Assembly: GCA_021396245.1 (NCBI GenBank)
Contig: WNYE01000050.1
Span: forward strand, 186,001 to 250,000
Reading direction: 5' to 3'
DNA from: Sporothrix humicola
Taxonomy: Eukaryota > Ascomycota > Sordariomycetes > Ophiostomatales > Ophiostomataceae
DNA length: 64,000 nt
The position numbers and the translations under genes are program-made. Positions within the stretch are counted from its first letter, which is position 1. Every line of letters starts with the position of its first letter. Shown here piece after piece: positions 10,353 through 22,240 of the stretch. The notes beneath the pieces were generated by a model, which was not told where the DNA came from, ran no database searches, and saw only the letters and a program-made list of their open reading frames with translations.

Positions 10353-11210
10353 TTTGCGCTTTGGTTCTCTCCGCCAGGCGCAGTCGCCCAAACAAACAAC
10401 AATTGTTCAATATACGGAGTAGCACTCCTTACTGGAGGCGTCATCGGTCAAACAAAGCTGAACAAATAATTAATAAAATGCAGACATGAGATCTGCAAAA
10501 GTGAGGTTCGGGGAAATACTCTAGGCAGCCCCGCAGGATGCCGCGATATGTGCATATCGTTCCATCGGGGTTTATGTGTTGCTGTTCTGCAGACTGCAGA
10601 CTGCGCGGTATACAATTTACAGCGTATAATATGACACGACCAGCCAGTGCATATTCGTGCATGTTTCATGCAGGTAGTATCCAGTGTAAACTCTGGGTCC
10701 GTTAATGGATATTTGAATAGCAATTGAGCGTGGATCGTTTGGAGCATTACTATGTGCGGACAATATACTCATTGTTTACCTTCTTGTCTGTGTTATTCAC
10801 GCATAGTATGAACATCCGTCCTTCAATTATTCTCCAGCTGTATCTTCACGCTCTATTCACGCTGCCAATAACGAGGGCTTTATGGCGTAATATAGTTCTA
10901 CCGTGCTCCGTGAGCCCTCTGTTGCCTACCGTGAAGAGCTGGCCTGCCCGTTCAACCGTGTAAATGTCCCAAAACGGAAGGAACGAGGCGGACCAGCCCC
11001 TGACTAGCCAATGGGAGTGCACGCACAAAAATCACACGACCATCCTGCTCAAAATCCCCCCCAAAGACCGAAAGACGTGTTTTTTTTGTTTTGATCTAAA
11101 TTTTGTGCCCTTTGACACTCCATCCCCATCACATCTACGTTGGCTGGCAATCATCAACATCAACACAACTCTCTTGCTTTGGCGTCGGCAAAGACAGCTC
11201 ATCATCCACG
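10353..11210. other. Intergenic region between divergent unknown genes
   Basis: About 0.86 kb with no convincing coding sequence. Short frames here lack codon bias. The last 100 bases are rich in CATCAAC/ACACAAC elements, as is usual just upstream of fungal start codons. Confidence 0.5.
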
Positions 11211-13613
11211 ATGCCTCGTCACGGAGAAGAAGAGGACAGCGAGCTGCATAAGGCAGTTCTTCAAGATGTCGGGCTCGATGCTCTATACCCGAAACCGCAG
11301 CACCTTTCACTTATCCCTCAGTGCGGTGCGTGTGGTGACAGCATCAGCGCGCATGAACGCGTCGTTGTTTGTAAGTTTGAATCATTCTGATATACAGGTT
11401 ACAAACCGGTGAGAGAGACCTCACTAACAATTCAGTGCCGGGAGCAAGTGATGGCATCTCTTTCGGCGGGAAGATCTCTCGTCCTTTTCCCTTTCCCAAG
11501 AACGTGGCCTGTCTTCCTATTCATTATCAATGCAATAGAAACAAGAGTCATTCAACAAAGCCCAACTGCCCGGTTTGTAAGCGCTCAAATCCGGCCGTTG
11601 TCCTACATAGTTGGTGTCTGAAGGTTGTCACAAATACAGAGGCCAATCTGGACATGCCTGAGATTGATCTCGATGCCGTCTGGACTGTCGGCGTTTGGCG
11701 GCGGCCGTACGCGGGGGCTCCCTTGATTGCTCTTGACGACCGTGGCCCCGCTAGCTACACTGACAAGGACATGGAGGTACTTGCACAGCTGGCATCGCTG
11801 GTTGGCCTGAACGGCTTGGGCAAGCTGCCGAGAGAGATCGTCTGCACCATTTGGAAGCTGTCAGGACCAGGCCCATTCTGGCGGGCTGTCGAGTGCCTGA
11901 AGACGCGTGCTACGGCCATTAACGCTAGCCCTGTTTCCTACACACCGCTGGCCGACGTGAGCTCGTGGGACCGCGATGCGGGCTTGAAGATGATGAGCCG
12001 CTCGGAGACAAAGAGCGCCTCAGGTGACAGCATGTCGTCCATGGACCCGCTGCCCTTTACGTTCCCTGAACAGATTCGCATCACCATCGACCGTCAGGGC
12101 ATTCGCTGCATCGACCGTGGCTATAAAGACACAAACTATGAGTACCGCCCCAATACGATCAGCACCGACCAGGTCTTTATTGTCATCAACGTCGGCGCCA
12201 TGACGGCCATTGAGCAGTCCCAGCTCCAGGTCGAGACCAAGGTATGTACAAGCCACGCTTTGGTCAAATAGGTTAATTGTGTTTGCCGTACTAACGACAC
12301 AGAACGGGCTTCTGCGGCTGCACCTGGCCGACAGCTATACTAGGCTGCGGCTCTGGAACACCCCGGAGCCGCCCAAGGCTGACGTCTGGCCGATGCTCAA
12401 TGCAAGCTCTGGCCGGTCGACGCTGCACGTCTACCAGGTCCCCGACATTCCCGACCATGTCCTACTGCACACCATTGACCCGAGCCGCTGCCGCGGTCTG
12501 ACTTTCGTGTCTCGTGGCAACAAGCTGCTCGCCATCCAGCCGCACCATGGCTCCCTGGCTGACGCAAAGGTGCGGAGCGAATACGCGCAACATTCGCACT
12601 GGACGATTAAACACCAGTACGTACCGATCGGGCCAGCGGATCGGATCGTTGCCGTGTGGGCTTGTTGGGCCAAGGAGTCGAATCATGCCTCCGGAATGGA
12701 GTTTGAGCAAGTATCCCACGTGTATTTTGTTGTGCGCCTCGCGTTGGCGGGCGATGTCGTCTGCGGAAAAGTTCTCTTAGACCACAATGGCGTCGAGCGA
12801 AATGCTGGCCTATACGCATACGTTTACGATGGGAATCCCCAGCCTGAGCAGTCCGTTGCCGCGGCTCTGGCGAGAATGGAAGCCCTCGAGCCCACAGAGG
12901 GCTTGGAGAGAACTCTAACCTCCCATGGATCCCCGTCTACCCAGGCACCTCTCAACGGGGCTCGTCGGCCCCCAGTGAGCGCACTTCACACGGGACTCTT
13001 GCGCGAGTCCAAGACGCCGCTTCTGCTCTACGGCGAGTCTCTCGAGACCTCGTGCGTCTACCTGGGCCCTTACCTCGAGAGCCGCAACCCGGAGGACCCC
13101 AGGGATCCCCTCCCCGCACACCTGCGCACGCAGCCGCGCATCTGGCCGCCTCCTGTCTCCATCAAGGGCTGGTTCACAGGGATGCATTGCAGCTCGGCCA
13201 CGCTCGCCAATGTCGCGAGCATCCGGGTATTCGAAGACACTCGTCTCCACATCTGCCAGGGCTTTTTGCTATTCTATACAAACGGCAGCATACGCGCCCT
13301 GGGCGAGTGCCGCCCGGGCTACAACTTCACCGGCGACGACGAGGTGACAACTGCCGAGGACCGCCGCACCGAAAGCACGTACCAGGTCATCGATCCCACG
13401 GCAATCTGCCTCCGCCAGATCCGCCTGGGCACGTCCAACCTGCCGGCCAGCTACGGCCTCCAGATCCACGTCGCCGACATCACGAGCCATAGGCACCGTC
13501 CGAGCCAGCGTGGCTGGCAGGGTGCCATGATGGGCCGTGGCACGGTCTATTTCTACATTGGGTCTCATCGTCAATGGGAGGCCCGCTTCTATGGCCATGT
13601 TTCGGTTCGTTGA
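11211..13613 (+). CDS. Conserved Sordariomycete-type protein of unknown function with N-terminal Cys-rich zinc-ribbon-like segment
   Basis: Three exons, 11211-11370, 11436-12241 and 12303-13613, encode 758 aa. Both introns have GTAAGT/GTATGT donors and CTAAC branch sites, and phases agree. The N-terminus has paired Cys (CGACGD; then CNRNKSHSTKPNCPVCKR around residues 85-105), like a treble-clef or RING-like metal site. A segment beginning LPREIVCTIWKLSG (F-box-like in spacing) follows. The long C-terminal part contains the pattern IRITIDRQGIRCIDRGY, WNTPEPP, and a final FYIGSHRQWEARFYGH. This order is familiar from uncharacterised proteins found in many copies in Fusarium- and Colletotrichum-like genomes; that resemblance is from memory and untested. 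No enzymatic motif is evident. The role is unknown. Confidence 0.75.
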
Positions 13614-14188
13614 ACTGTTTTTTTTTTTTAGTGGCGGCTCAGTTCCTTTGACTTTGTGCTTTGACTTTGTCGTTTGACTTTGACTTGTGGCTCAGGTATC
13701 TTTTTTTTTCGTTCATGTTTGTGTTTGACTTTGGGTTGCGGCACAGTTGTCTTCTTTTTCATTGATGTTTGTGCTTGACTTTGATTATGGGCTTCCGGTG
13801 TCTGAGGGCTTGCCAAGGGTTTAGGCCGCAATGGACAGCAGGCTCACATGGGCAGGGATGAGGATAATCATGCAGAATGCACCACGCAACATGCCAGATG
13901 GATTGATTGGGTTTGAGGACTTGCAGCACGGTGAGGATTTGGGAGGATTTGAAAACTAAAGCTCTCTCTGTGGCTGCACGATACGCATCTCGGCTCTTAG
14001 TAGAGCGTCACCGTCTCAAAGAATTTGCGCCGTGTTGAACGGTTTTATTGTACGATATGTATATCATGGTGAAAGCACCGTAACAAAAACTGGAAGTAAA
14101 ACAACAAAAACAAATACAAATTGATCCTTTACATTCATTCATTAAGATATCTTCACGCGCAGTAGTAAAAGCTCATTTGTCCGTAATC
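13614..14188. other. Intergenic spacer with GACTTTG repeats
   Basis: Downstream region of the three-exon gene. Its first ~180 bases carry degenerate TTTGACTTTG-containing repeats; the rest is A-rich leader DNA of the following broken small gene. No coding sequence is seen. Confidence 0.5.
13647..13792. repeat. Degenerate tandem repeats containing TTTGACTTTG
   Basis: TTTGACTTTG-type words recur near 13647, 13660, 13673, 13725 and 13775. The last two lie in a longer ~50-bp imperfect unit: a GGC(T/A)CAG start, then a T-rich run, then ATGTTTGTG(T/C)TTGACTTTG. This looks like a decayed minisatellite in the 3' flank of the preceding gene. Confidence 0.6.
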
Positions 14189-14704
14189 ATGATGGCTCTT
14201 ACACAGGCCAGCAGTATTTCCGACGACTGCGTCTGCAAAGAAGTCCTCCGACTGCGCGACGAATATGAGAAGAGACGTGATGCCAGCAATTTTTACCCGC
14301 CAGGTGGTCTTCCATTCATCGATCTATGCCTGCATCTCACCGCCAAACCCCACAAGTCTCACTTGACATACTGCTACGACGGTGGCAGCACAGAGAGACA
14401 GTGTATTCCGATCTACAATGTCCTTAGAACTCTATCAGGCGACGTCCTGAAGCTCAATCAAAACCTGCCACCCATCTGAAGCCATACTGAGATTGTGGGT
14501 GATGAGATCCTCCCTTTGGACAAACCCTTCCCTCGTTCCAAAGAGCTAGGCGACGATTCAGATGATGTCTCCGATATTTTGGCCACATCGCCCTTTGTTA
14601 ATGATTTTGACCTCAACCTGGCCAAGTACTTTGACAAGATGCCAAACTACCGCAGCGAGATCCTGAACCTTATCAAGAGCGAAGGTGGCTCAGCCGACAA
14701 CTAA
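14189..14704 (+). pseudogene. Small unknown gene interrupted by one in-frame TGA
   Basis: From the ATG at 14189 the frame runs 96 codons to a TGA at 14477-14479, then continues in the same frame with no further stop to TAA at 14702-14704. Both halves are soluble, polar and similarly biased, with an acidic DDSDDV-type segment in the second half. No GT-AG intron of sensible size removes the TGA. The simplest reading is a nonsense mutation, for example CGA to TGA, in a gene of about 171 codons. Readthrough or a sequencing error are alternatives. I recognise no family. AT-rich DNA follows directly. Confidence 0.5.
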
Positions 14705-15572
14705 CTAGGCTTGCTACACATCATCCGCCTGCTTGGTAGCTCTATTTACGTTGTGATCAAAGTTGTATTTTCTTGCTTTATACTTTTCTTCTTATATAAG
14801 AATAGATTCAATAAATATTTTTTATATTTCTTTTTTTATTTTCGTTATACGTATCTTCGAAATTATTTTTATTGGTGGTTTTCAAATAAAAAATATATGT
14901 AAATACAATTAAATGTGAAGAAAATACTCAATTCAGATATGAAAAAGAAAGAAACAAACCCCCAAAACGAAAAACATACATTTACATTAATTTTAAGCTA
15001 GTGTTGTCTTAAACGCATTCAAATACAGAAATCAATGCTCCAGCATTGCCTGATTTCGGATGTTTCGTGAGATTCTTGACTGTTATGTTGACTCGTGCAG
15101 TCTTACACCAGTGCCCCACAAGTCTTCCCCCGTTCCCCGTTTCTCGCTCTTTTCTTGGCGGTACTTTCACGTAAGGTTCTCGGGTTTTCTACTTTGTACT
15201 CCGTATTGACGTTGTACTGAGTATTGTCGTATATCGACTGTACTGCGCACAGCTGAATCACGGCATGCAGCAATCTCAAAGGTTTATCCTCTACTGAATC
15301 ATACATCTGTATTAGGGTCAACATGCCTAGAAATGAAATTCTAGACCTCATTTTTGCTCCCACGACGGCCAGTGTGGAATCAGTGTTGCATCGGGGAGTG
15401 ACATACCCGGTGAGAGCAGGCCAACATACTATCACCAAGACATATGAATGTAAGACCTAGCGCGGAGAACTGATGACAAACCTTGCTGACACCGCAAGCT
15501 GCACCAGAATAGGGACTTGAATTGGAGAGGACAGAGCAATGAAAAGGTCACGTTTCACGGCGAGAAGCTGGA

Positions 15573-15597
15573 ATTGTGTATCATAATGATACACAAT
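15573..15597. promoter_or_regulatory. Perfect 25-bp palindrome (12-bp arms, 1-nt centre)
   Basis: ATTGTGTATCAT, then A, then ATGATACACAAT: the arms are exact reverse complements. It lies in non-coding DNA. A dimeric-regulator binding site or cruciform-forming sequence are possible; function is not shown. Confidence 0.6.
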
Positions 15598-16841
15598 GAT
15601 GCAGTCTGGTTGACGGCCCCCGGGGTTAAGCTTGGCAGAGCAGACGGCAAGGTGCGTCACGGCGGGAAGATGTCCGCTCAAAGTCAACATCGATGGAATT
15701 AAAGATCGTGATGGAGAGATGCAGATGGGTGGTGATGCTGTGCTGGAACGGACTTAGGGGAACGACTGCGGTAAAACGGGCCCAGTTGCTCCTTCAACTT
15801 TTACACAGTAAATCTGGAGCTGCGCGTCGCCTTTGCTACTGTAGCCCTACCGCTATTTTACCGTATGACTGGACGCCGTGGAAAGGCGGGACAGCCAAGC
15901 TATTTAGTGTTTGTGAGTGAGATCTGATTTGCCATCAGGACGGGGAGTCTTCTTGCTTCATACGCGGCTGGCAAACGGCCGGCAAGGGCTGCAGGAAATG
16001 TTTTGACAACGGTTGCAGGAGCTCTGTGATTTTGCTGGGACAGGGGTCCTATCTTATCTCCATGGGTTCGGTGGGACTAAGAGATTTGGTGGGGAATAAA
16101 AGTACATATCGGTCGGAGAATTCAGGTACCTCGGCGGGTATAAAGGGTACTTGTATAATTGGCGTTATAGCGCAAGGACTACACACAAAGTAGCGGATCT
16201 AGAAGTCACTTTATGTCACTTTTCGGCGCACCATACCAACGTGGCCGAGGTGACTTTCTTCTCAAACGCTAACAACACCAACCAACGCCCACTGACGGGA
16301 GTGCACGAGCCGTGCTGCAGCGTGTCGTAGGTGGGAAAAGAGGGCATTGGAGGCTCTGTGCACACATTTTTCGACTTCTCCCAAGGCTGTCGACCGCTGT
16401 GTAAGCTCCGGCGCACCGACCCTGAAGACGCGAGGCCGCGACTTGGAAGGCTGCAAGCCAAAAAAGGGAGAAAAAAGAAACGAAAAGTAACAAATCCATC
16501 CACAAAACCACACCAAAAGATAGCTCGCCGTAACGCCGGGGTTAAATGGCAAAACTGTTTTCCCCGTGGGATTTTGCATCCAACTCCGTGCAAGTGAATC
16601 CCTTCTGATTCATGTTCTGCTCGCCCTGTTCGTGGTGCCGCGCCGAAGCCATTTGTAACATGAATCCAGGAATATGGAAGACAACTCGGACTCTGACTGT
16701 ACAGACGACGGGCGGCGACGGACGAGATCGACACTGCAGACCTTCTTGTATTTGTATCTTTCCTTTTATGTTAGTAATTACGAAGCAACAGATGCAACAG
16801 AAGCACTAACATAACGTCGACACAACCGTAAATACTCCCTG

Positions 16842-16864
16842 AATCTAAATCTAAATCTAAATCT
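16842..16864. repeat. AATCTA microsatellite, about four units
   Basis: Four head-to-tail copies of AATCTA (TAAATC in another register) upstream of the MCT-like gene. It differs from the fungal telomere repeat TTAGGG, so I do not call it telomeric. Confidence 0.7.
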
Positions 16865-17648
16865 GGCCCACCTCGGCGTGCTGGCGCTTTCTCTGCTCCG
16901 TTGTTCTCCACTCTTCGCGTGGACGCAAGGTTTTCCCGCTGTTATTCTTTTTCTTTTCCTTGTTCGCATTCGCGTGCTTCTTGTATTTCCTCGCGTGCTA
17001 GGCCTGGCTCATACTCGAAGAGGTCGTGCCTCCCACCGTCTTTTTCTCCTGGAAACCGAACCCATTTTCTTTCTTCTGTCAACGGCGCCCGGAGGTCAAC
17101 TGTGCCCTGGTCCCCTATTTTTATTTCCCAGAGTCTCGGCGCTTTTCTCTTTTTATCGCCTTTCCCTTTCGCATCCTTCTCTGTTTACTCGGGCTCCGCA
17201 GTCCGCACAGAATTTTTAATAAGCCGTTTTTACGTTTTACGTCCGAACCTCGTCGTCTTTTCTCGTCCCCCGTTCGCCTCTTCTTTTCTTCCATCTCGTT
17301 TGTCAGTCATTGTCTCTGTCACCCAGTCTCGCCTCTCGGGCCAACTTTGCGATTCTGCAACTTTCATCCACGTCTTACACCTTTCACTCTTTATTTCATT
17401 ATTCTTACCGCCCAAACATCAGATCGCTCCTTTATTTATATCTTGTGTACCCCGACCTTATCTAGCTCAACCTGTCTTGTTCTTTAATTCTTTATCACAC
17501 TCCTTACCACCACACGAGGCCGATCTGATCAACACTCAGCATAACTACCTCAGTGTCTCAGAGCCACGCACCTGAGGCACGCCCTTTCCACGCGATCAAC
17601 GACGATCATTACCACTTCACCTTAATATCACTACAACACACCATCAAC

Positions 17649-19154
17649 ATGTCAGAAAAGGAGACGAAGGTGGCCGTGCCCGGCAACGCCACCGACACCG
17701 ACGACAACACTCTAGCCGACGTCGAGCGCCCAACAGCGGCCGGCTCGGCCACGTCAATTCAGGGAGACGCCATTGCCGAGGGCGACCCTTCGGCCGGCAT
17801 CCGCACGAAGGAGACCGACCCAGAAAAGGCCGAGAAAAATGCGACCGACAACGACGAGTCTGATGAAGAAAATGTCGAGGGCATCCCGCCTGGCGGCGCC
17901 GACCTGGCGCAGACGGCCTCGTTCAGCTTTGCCGACGTGCCGGACGGCGGCTGGCAGGCGTGGCTCGTGGTGTTTGGCGCCTGGTGCACGTCCTTTTGCA
18001 GTTTCGGCTGGATCAACAGTGTCGGCATCTTCCAGGAGTACTATGAGAACGGTCCTTTGAGTAATTACTCGTCGAGCACGATCTCGTGGATCCCGTCGCT
18101 CCAGATCTTCTTTATCATGGCCATGGGCCCCATTGTCGGCCGTCTCTTCGACGCCTACGGTCCGCGCTACGTTATTTTGGCGGGTTCGCTGCTAGACGTC
18201 TTTGGCCTCATGATGGCTTCGATTTCGAAGGAGTACTACCAGTTCTTGCTCTCGCAGGGTGTCTGCAGTGCTATTGGTGTCTCGGCCATCTTCCAGCCCG
18301 CCCTCAGCTGCATCCCCGGCTGGTTCAACAAGCGCCGCGGCATCGCCTACGGTATTGTCTCGACGGGTAGCTCTCTGGGTGGCGTTATCTTCCCCATCAT
18401 GGTGTCCCGTCTTATCGACTCCATCGGCTACGGCTGGGCCATGCGGGCCTGTGCCTTTTTAATTTTGGGTCTACTCATTATTGCCAACCTCACCGTCCAC
18501 TCCCGCTTCCACGCCCACCCCAACTTTAAGCGCGGCGAGCCCCTGACGCGCAAGCAGATGACCGCGCCCTTTACCGAGCCCGGCTTCGCTCTGCTGCTGG
18601 CGGGCATGTTCTTCTTGACATTTGGCATCTTTGTGCCCATCACCTACATCCCGGTTGCTGCTCTTGCCACGGGCAATGTCGACACCAGCCTCGCCCAGTA
18701 CTTGGTCTCCATCCTCAACGCTTTGAGTCTGTTCGGCCGTCTGTTGTCCGGCTGGGCCTCGGACCGCATCGGCAAGTACAATGCGTTTGTCGTGTCGTGC
18801 TTCACCGCCGGCATTATTGTCCTGGCGCTCTGGATCCCGGGCACCAGCAAGAGCGCCACCATTGTGTTTGCTGCCCTGTTCGGCTTCTTCTCCGGCGCCT
18901 ACATCTCGCTGATCGCCTCGCTCGTCGCCCAGGTCTCTCCCCATAAAGAAATGGGCTACCGCACGGGCCAGGTCTTCTTGATCGCCTCCATCCCCGGTCT
19001 GGTCACGAGCCCCATTGCCGGCGCCATTTTGGCCGACGGCAACAACTGGGTCGGCGTCAAGGTCTTTGCCGGCGTCTTTCTGCTCGTCGGCTCGGCCATT
19101 ACCCTCGCTGCCCGCATCAAGTACGCCGGCTTCGACCCGCGGACGGTCTTTTAA
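17649..19154 (+). CDS. MFS transporter, monocarboxylate-permease-like (MCT/Mch family)
   Basis: The gene encodes 501 aa with 12 expected membrane segments. The first ~90 residues are acidic and disordered. The family start motif DVPDGGWQAWLVVFGAW (about residues 96-112) opens helix 1, as in fungal Mch/SLC16-like carriers. Further motifs are GIFQEYY, SWIPSLQIF, GRLFDAYGPRY and WFNKRRGIAYGIV. I chose the ATG at 17649 because it follows a CACCATCAAC context; the frame is open further upstream but that stretch is C/T-rich leader. Relatives carry monocarboxylates, riboflavin or related anions across the plasma membrane. The substrate cannot be read from sequence. Confidence 0.88.
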   Translation: MSEKETKVAVPGNATDTDDNTLADVERPTAAGSATSIQGDAIAEGDPSAGIRTKETDPEKAEKNATDNDESDEENVEGIPPGGADLAQTASFSFADVPDGGWQAWLVVFGAWCTSFCSFGWINSVGIFQEYYENGPLSNYSSSTISWIPSLQIFFIMAMGPIVGRLFDAYGPRYVILAGSLLDVFGLMMASISKEYYQFLLSQGVCSAIGVSAIFQPALSCIPGWFNKRRGIAYGIVSTGSSLGGVIFPIMVSRLIDSIGYGWAMRACAFLILGLLIIANLTVHSRFHAHPNFKRGEPLTRKQMTAPFTEPGFALLLAGMFFLTFGIFVPITYIPVAALATGNVDTSLAQYLVSILNALSLFGRLLSGWASDRIGKYNAFVVSCFTAGIIVLALWIPGTSKSATIVFAALFGFFSGAYISLIASLVAQVSPHKEMGYRTGQVFLIASIPGLVTSPIAGAILADGNNWVGVKVFAGVFLLVGSAITLAARIKYAGFDPRTVF

Positions 19155-19573
19155 GCCATGCTTTTGAGCGAAGCGATGAAGCACCAGTGAAAAAAGTACG
19201 AAAGACGAAGAAAGGTGAAGAAATATTCATAATCGTAATAGAATGGGACTGCATCTGCATTAGATTGGAATCTGGGAGGGTTTTAAACTGTTTGCTTTCT
19301 GAATCGACTGTCTCTTCAAAGGGACAGGCGCTCACCTTTATATCACTTTGCATTTGCGGCGTTATCTGGTCGTCTATTTATTTCCATAGAAATATCTCCG
19401 TATACCACATCAAAATCAAATACCCATCACTTCATTCTTGTTGATCCGCGATATCGTATGTTTGTAAATTGTAATCAGTACATTGTAGATGATAGATTGT
19501 CATGACTCTATATTGTATTGATATATCCGTATATCCTGTCTATCCTATCCGTACATTAGTTGTCACTCTGCGG
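19155..19573. other. Convergent 3' intergenic spacer
   Basis: About 420 bp, AT-rich with TATTG/ATATCC repeats around 19500-19560. It separates the stops of the MCT-like transporter and the Zn2Cys6 regulator. Nothing else is seen. Confidence 0.5.
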
Positions 19574-22240
19574 TCACGTCCCCGCATCGTATGTCCGCAT
19601 CCGAAAGTCGTCCGCCACGGCATTCCAGTCCATAAACCCGCGTACCCACTCCATGTCCATGCCCAGTCCAAGCGCGCTGTCGCCTAGGAATTCTGTCATA
19701 TCGGCTTCTGCATACTCCGCGCCATAGGGTGGGCCCACGGAGATATTGGTCGTAGGTGCGGCCTGTTGAGTGGGCACGGACATTGACGCAGGCATAGCTG
19801 CAGCTGAAGGGAGAGTTACAGGCTGCGGCATTACGGAACTGTAGGGAGGAGGGACAGTCTCGGTATTTGAGATGGAGGTGACAGGAGTAGCTGGCTTGCT
19901 GCCGTCGTCCATATGAACGTCGCCATCCGCCTTGTCGGGTGCAATGGTCGTCGCTGCGCTCGCAGTTGGGGCACTTCCCTTTGCAGCAGCGTCCAGCGCC
20001 GACCGCACTCTTAGAGCCTTCTCACGCAAGGCCATCAAGACCGCCCATTTCGAGTTCCTCCCTCTCACATTCTGCCGCTTCTGCCGTGCGTCTTCCATGG
20101 CGTACATGCCCTCGGCCACTGCCCACGCTCGGTCCCTTAGCGCAGCATTCGATGCCGGCACTGGCTGCACGCACAGGTGCCACAGCACGTACAGCAGCGT
20201 GTGGTACTGCGGGTAAATCTCGGCCGTCCACCGGTAGTCCTGGATCAGCTCGTCCTCCATAATGTCGACGTTGATCTCAATGACCTCACACGCCAACCTT
20301 AAATGGTCCTCGTTGGCAATGGCGCGGTGCCGGTCGGCCTCGGACTTCATGCCGGCAGCCAGGATCGCCGCTAGCTGCAGCCGCGTCACAAAGTCCATTT
20401 TGAGCTGGATGAGGCGTACCATTTTGTACGTGGCGCGCTGCACGGGGACGACCATGTTGCACTGGAGCAGCAGCTCTTCGACATAGGCGTTGCGGTCGGC
20501 CATGATGGCCTGGCGACGGTCTTCTGTGAGGGGCAAGTCTCTTGCCAGACGGGCAGACGACGACCCTCCTCCATTTTGGGTTGCCTTCATTTCCGTCAAC
20601 AGGCGCATCATGTAGGCCATGGTGATGCCAAGTCGGCGGATGCACACAGGCAAGGTCATCTCCGTGAAACGCATCTGCGGGACGGGTAGGGATGTCATAT
20701 CTGGATGGATATCCCGGTCGTTGAGATTCAAGGCCTCTTGACAGTCGACGTCAGTGTCTGTCAGACTAATATCAATACCGTGGTCTTCAGCGGCTCGGTC
20801 GTCCTGCTTGATCATGTGGCCCCATACACGTCGCCGGATCTCGGACTCAAAGGGTGACAGGTTGAAGTTGGCACCATCACGGTGCAGACCTATCGACTGT
20901 GCAAGCCGGAGGACCATGCCATACAGGATCCAGATCGACTGGCCAGGGCTGTGTGCACGGGAGGTTCTCTAAACAGCATTAGTGAGAGCAACATGGATGG
21001 ATGGTAAGGTTGTACTGACCAAGAACAGAGTCAGGGCCTGCAATGTCGGCAGACTGGGTGACTCGAGAAACCGAGCCTTGACAAGTGCTCGTTCCATACC
21101 GGCACGATACCGGTCAAGTGCAACACCCTTGTCTTCACCAAAGGCTGCGCGGTACGCTTCTGGCTGGTAGACTGTGACGGCGGCATAGTATATCGAAAAC
21201 AACAAACTCTCAAATGCCGGCTCAGTCTTCTCTGGGTTCTGGATCGCCGTGAATACGCCGACCTCGGCCGTTGGTACATGGAGCACCTTGTTCATCGGCT
21301 CGACGCTGTGCAAAAACTCTTGCCAGAGCTGCATGGCATGCCGTTTCGGTGGGTGAAAGGCGGCGTTGCTGCTATTTCGGCTGGACTGAGTTGGCGGTGT
21401 CCATGGAACTGGGACATGACCGCTGCTGGTGACCATCCCAAAGAGCGTAAAGGCAGGCGCAGACGTATGAGCTGCCCCGTGGTCGAGTGAGTCTTCTGCG
21501 TCACCTTCCTTTGGCGATGCTAATGCTGATCTGAATTCCTCCTCTTCTTCCAGGATCTTGGACAGAAGAAGCTCGTTGATATATCGGCTGGCATACGCGT
21601 TTTGTACGAGGATCTCTTGAGCTGCTGCGCCGTTCTCACTCTGTGTGCCGTCTTGAGATGAAGATGTGTCGTCCTCGCCTCCTCCGGGAGTTCCGCTTGA
21701 ACGAGTTTCGTCTCCGTGGTTGTTTCCCAGGACAGTCGATATTGATGTCGGTGCACGGTTGGCCGCCCGTCTCTCCAGCGCAGCGCCGAGGCTGCCTGTA
21801 TGTGCGTGGCCATTTGTGGGCCGTTGTGTTGTCATTCGCGCCTGCGACGGCGCCGTGTCGCTGTCTTCTCCATTGTCGTCACCCCCGCCGTCGACGTTGT
21901 CTCCTCCCGCGACGGCGACGATTGTCCGCTCCAACTGTACGAGCCGTGACGCAATATCCGCAATTGTCGTCTTGGGCTGTCGTGGTGCCCGCTTGTTGGA
22001 CGGGTAGCAGCACAGGACGCCCGACCGCACGCAGTTGGCGCAAGGCATCGTCTTGTCGCACTTCACTTTGCGCCGGTGGCACACAATGCACGACCGTTCG
22101 ACGGCCCGCTTGGGCGCTGCACGGCGGGGCTGTGTTACCCGGTAGGCAGGAGAGGCGCCAGTTCCGGACGCAGTCCGAGGCGAAGGCGTCTGGCCGTTTG
22201 CATTCGCCGTCGTTGACGACGGGTCAGTCGGGGCTGACAT
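19574..22240 (-). CDS. Zn2Cys6 fungal-type transcription factor
   Basis: Two exons, 22240-21020 and 20968-19574, with a 51-nt intron, encode 871 aa. Cys51, 54, 61, 67, 70 and 77 give the spacing C-x2-C-x6-C-x5-C-x2-C-x6-C of the binuclear zinc cluster, flanked by basic residues. A heptad-like IADIASRLVQLERTI follows as linker/dimerisation helix. The intron falls just before RTSRAHSPGQSIWILYGMVL and LRLAQSIGLHRDG, the signature of the fungal-specific middle homology domain (Fungal_trans). The C-terminus is rich in Thr, Pro and Ala with acidic patches and may activate. Removing the intron is needed to continue the domain; both splice phases are zero. The neighbours are an MCT-like carrier (convergent) and a mannosidase (divergent), but targets are not evident. 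Confidence 0.9.

Larger units (their letters stand above)
14705..17648. other. Gene-poor 2.9-kb region and long pyrimidine-rich leader
   Basis: 14.75-15.0 kb is strongly AT-rich. 15.0-16.8 kb shows only short frames; the longest (172 codons, minus strand, 16216-16734) has no recognisable domain or bias. A perfect 25-bp palindrome sits at 15573-15597 and an AATCTA tandem repeat at 16842-16864. From about 16.87 kb to the start at 17649 the sequence is very C/T-rich on the plus strand, which suggests a long 5' UTR or promoter for the MCT-like transporter. Confidence 0.5.

Noticed and set aside
16216..16734. 172-codon minus-strand frame
   Set aside because: No domain, no codon bias, no start context; kept only as intergenic.
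16842..16864. Possible telomere-like repeat
   Set aside because: The unit AATCTA differs from fungal TTAGGG and there are only four copies inside the window.
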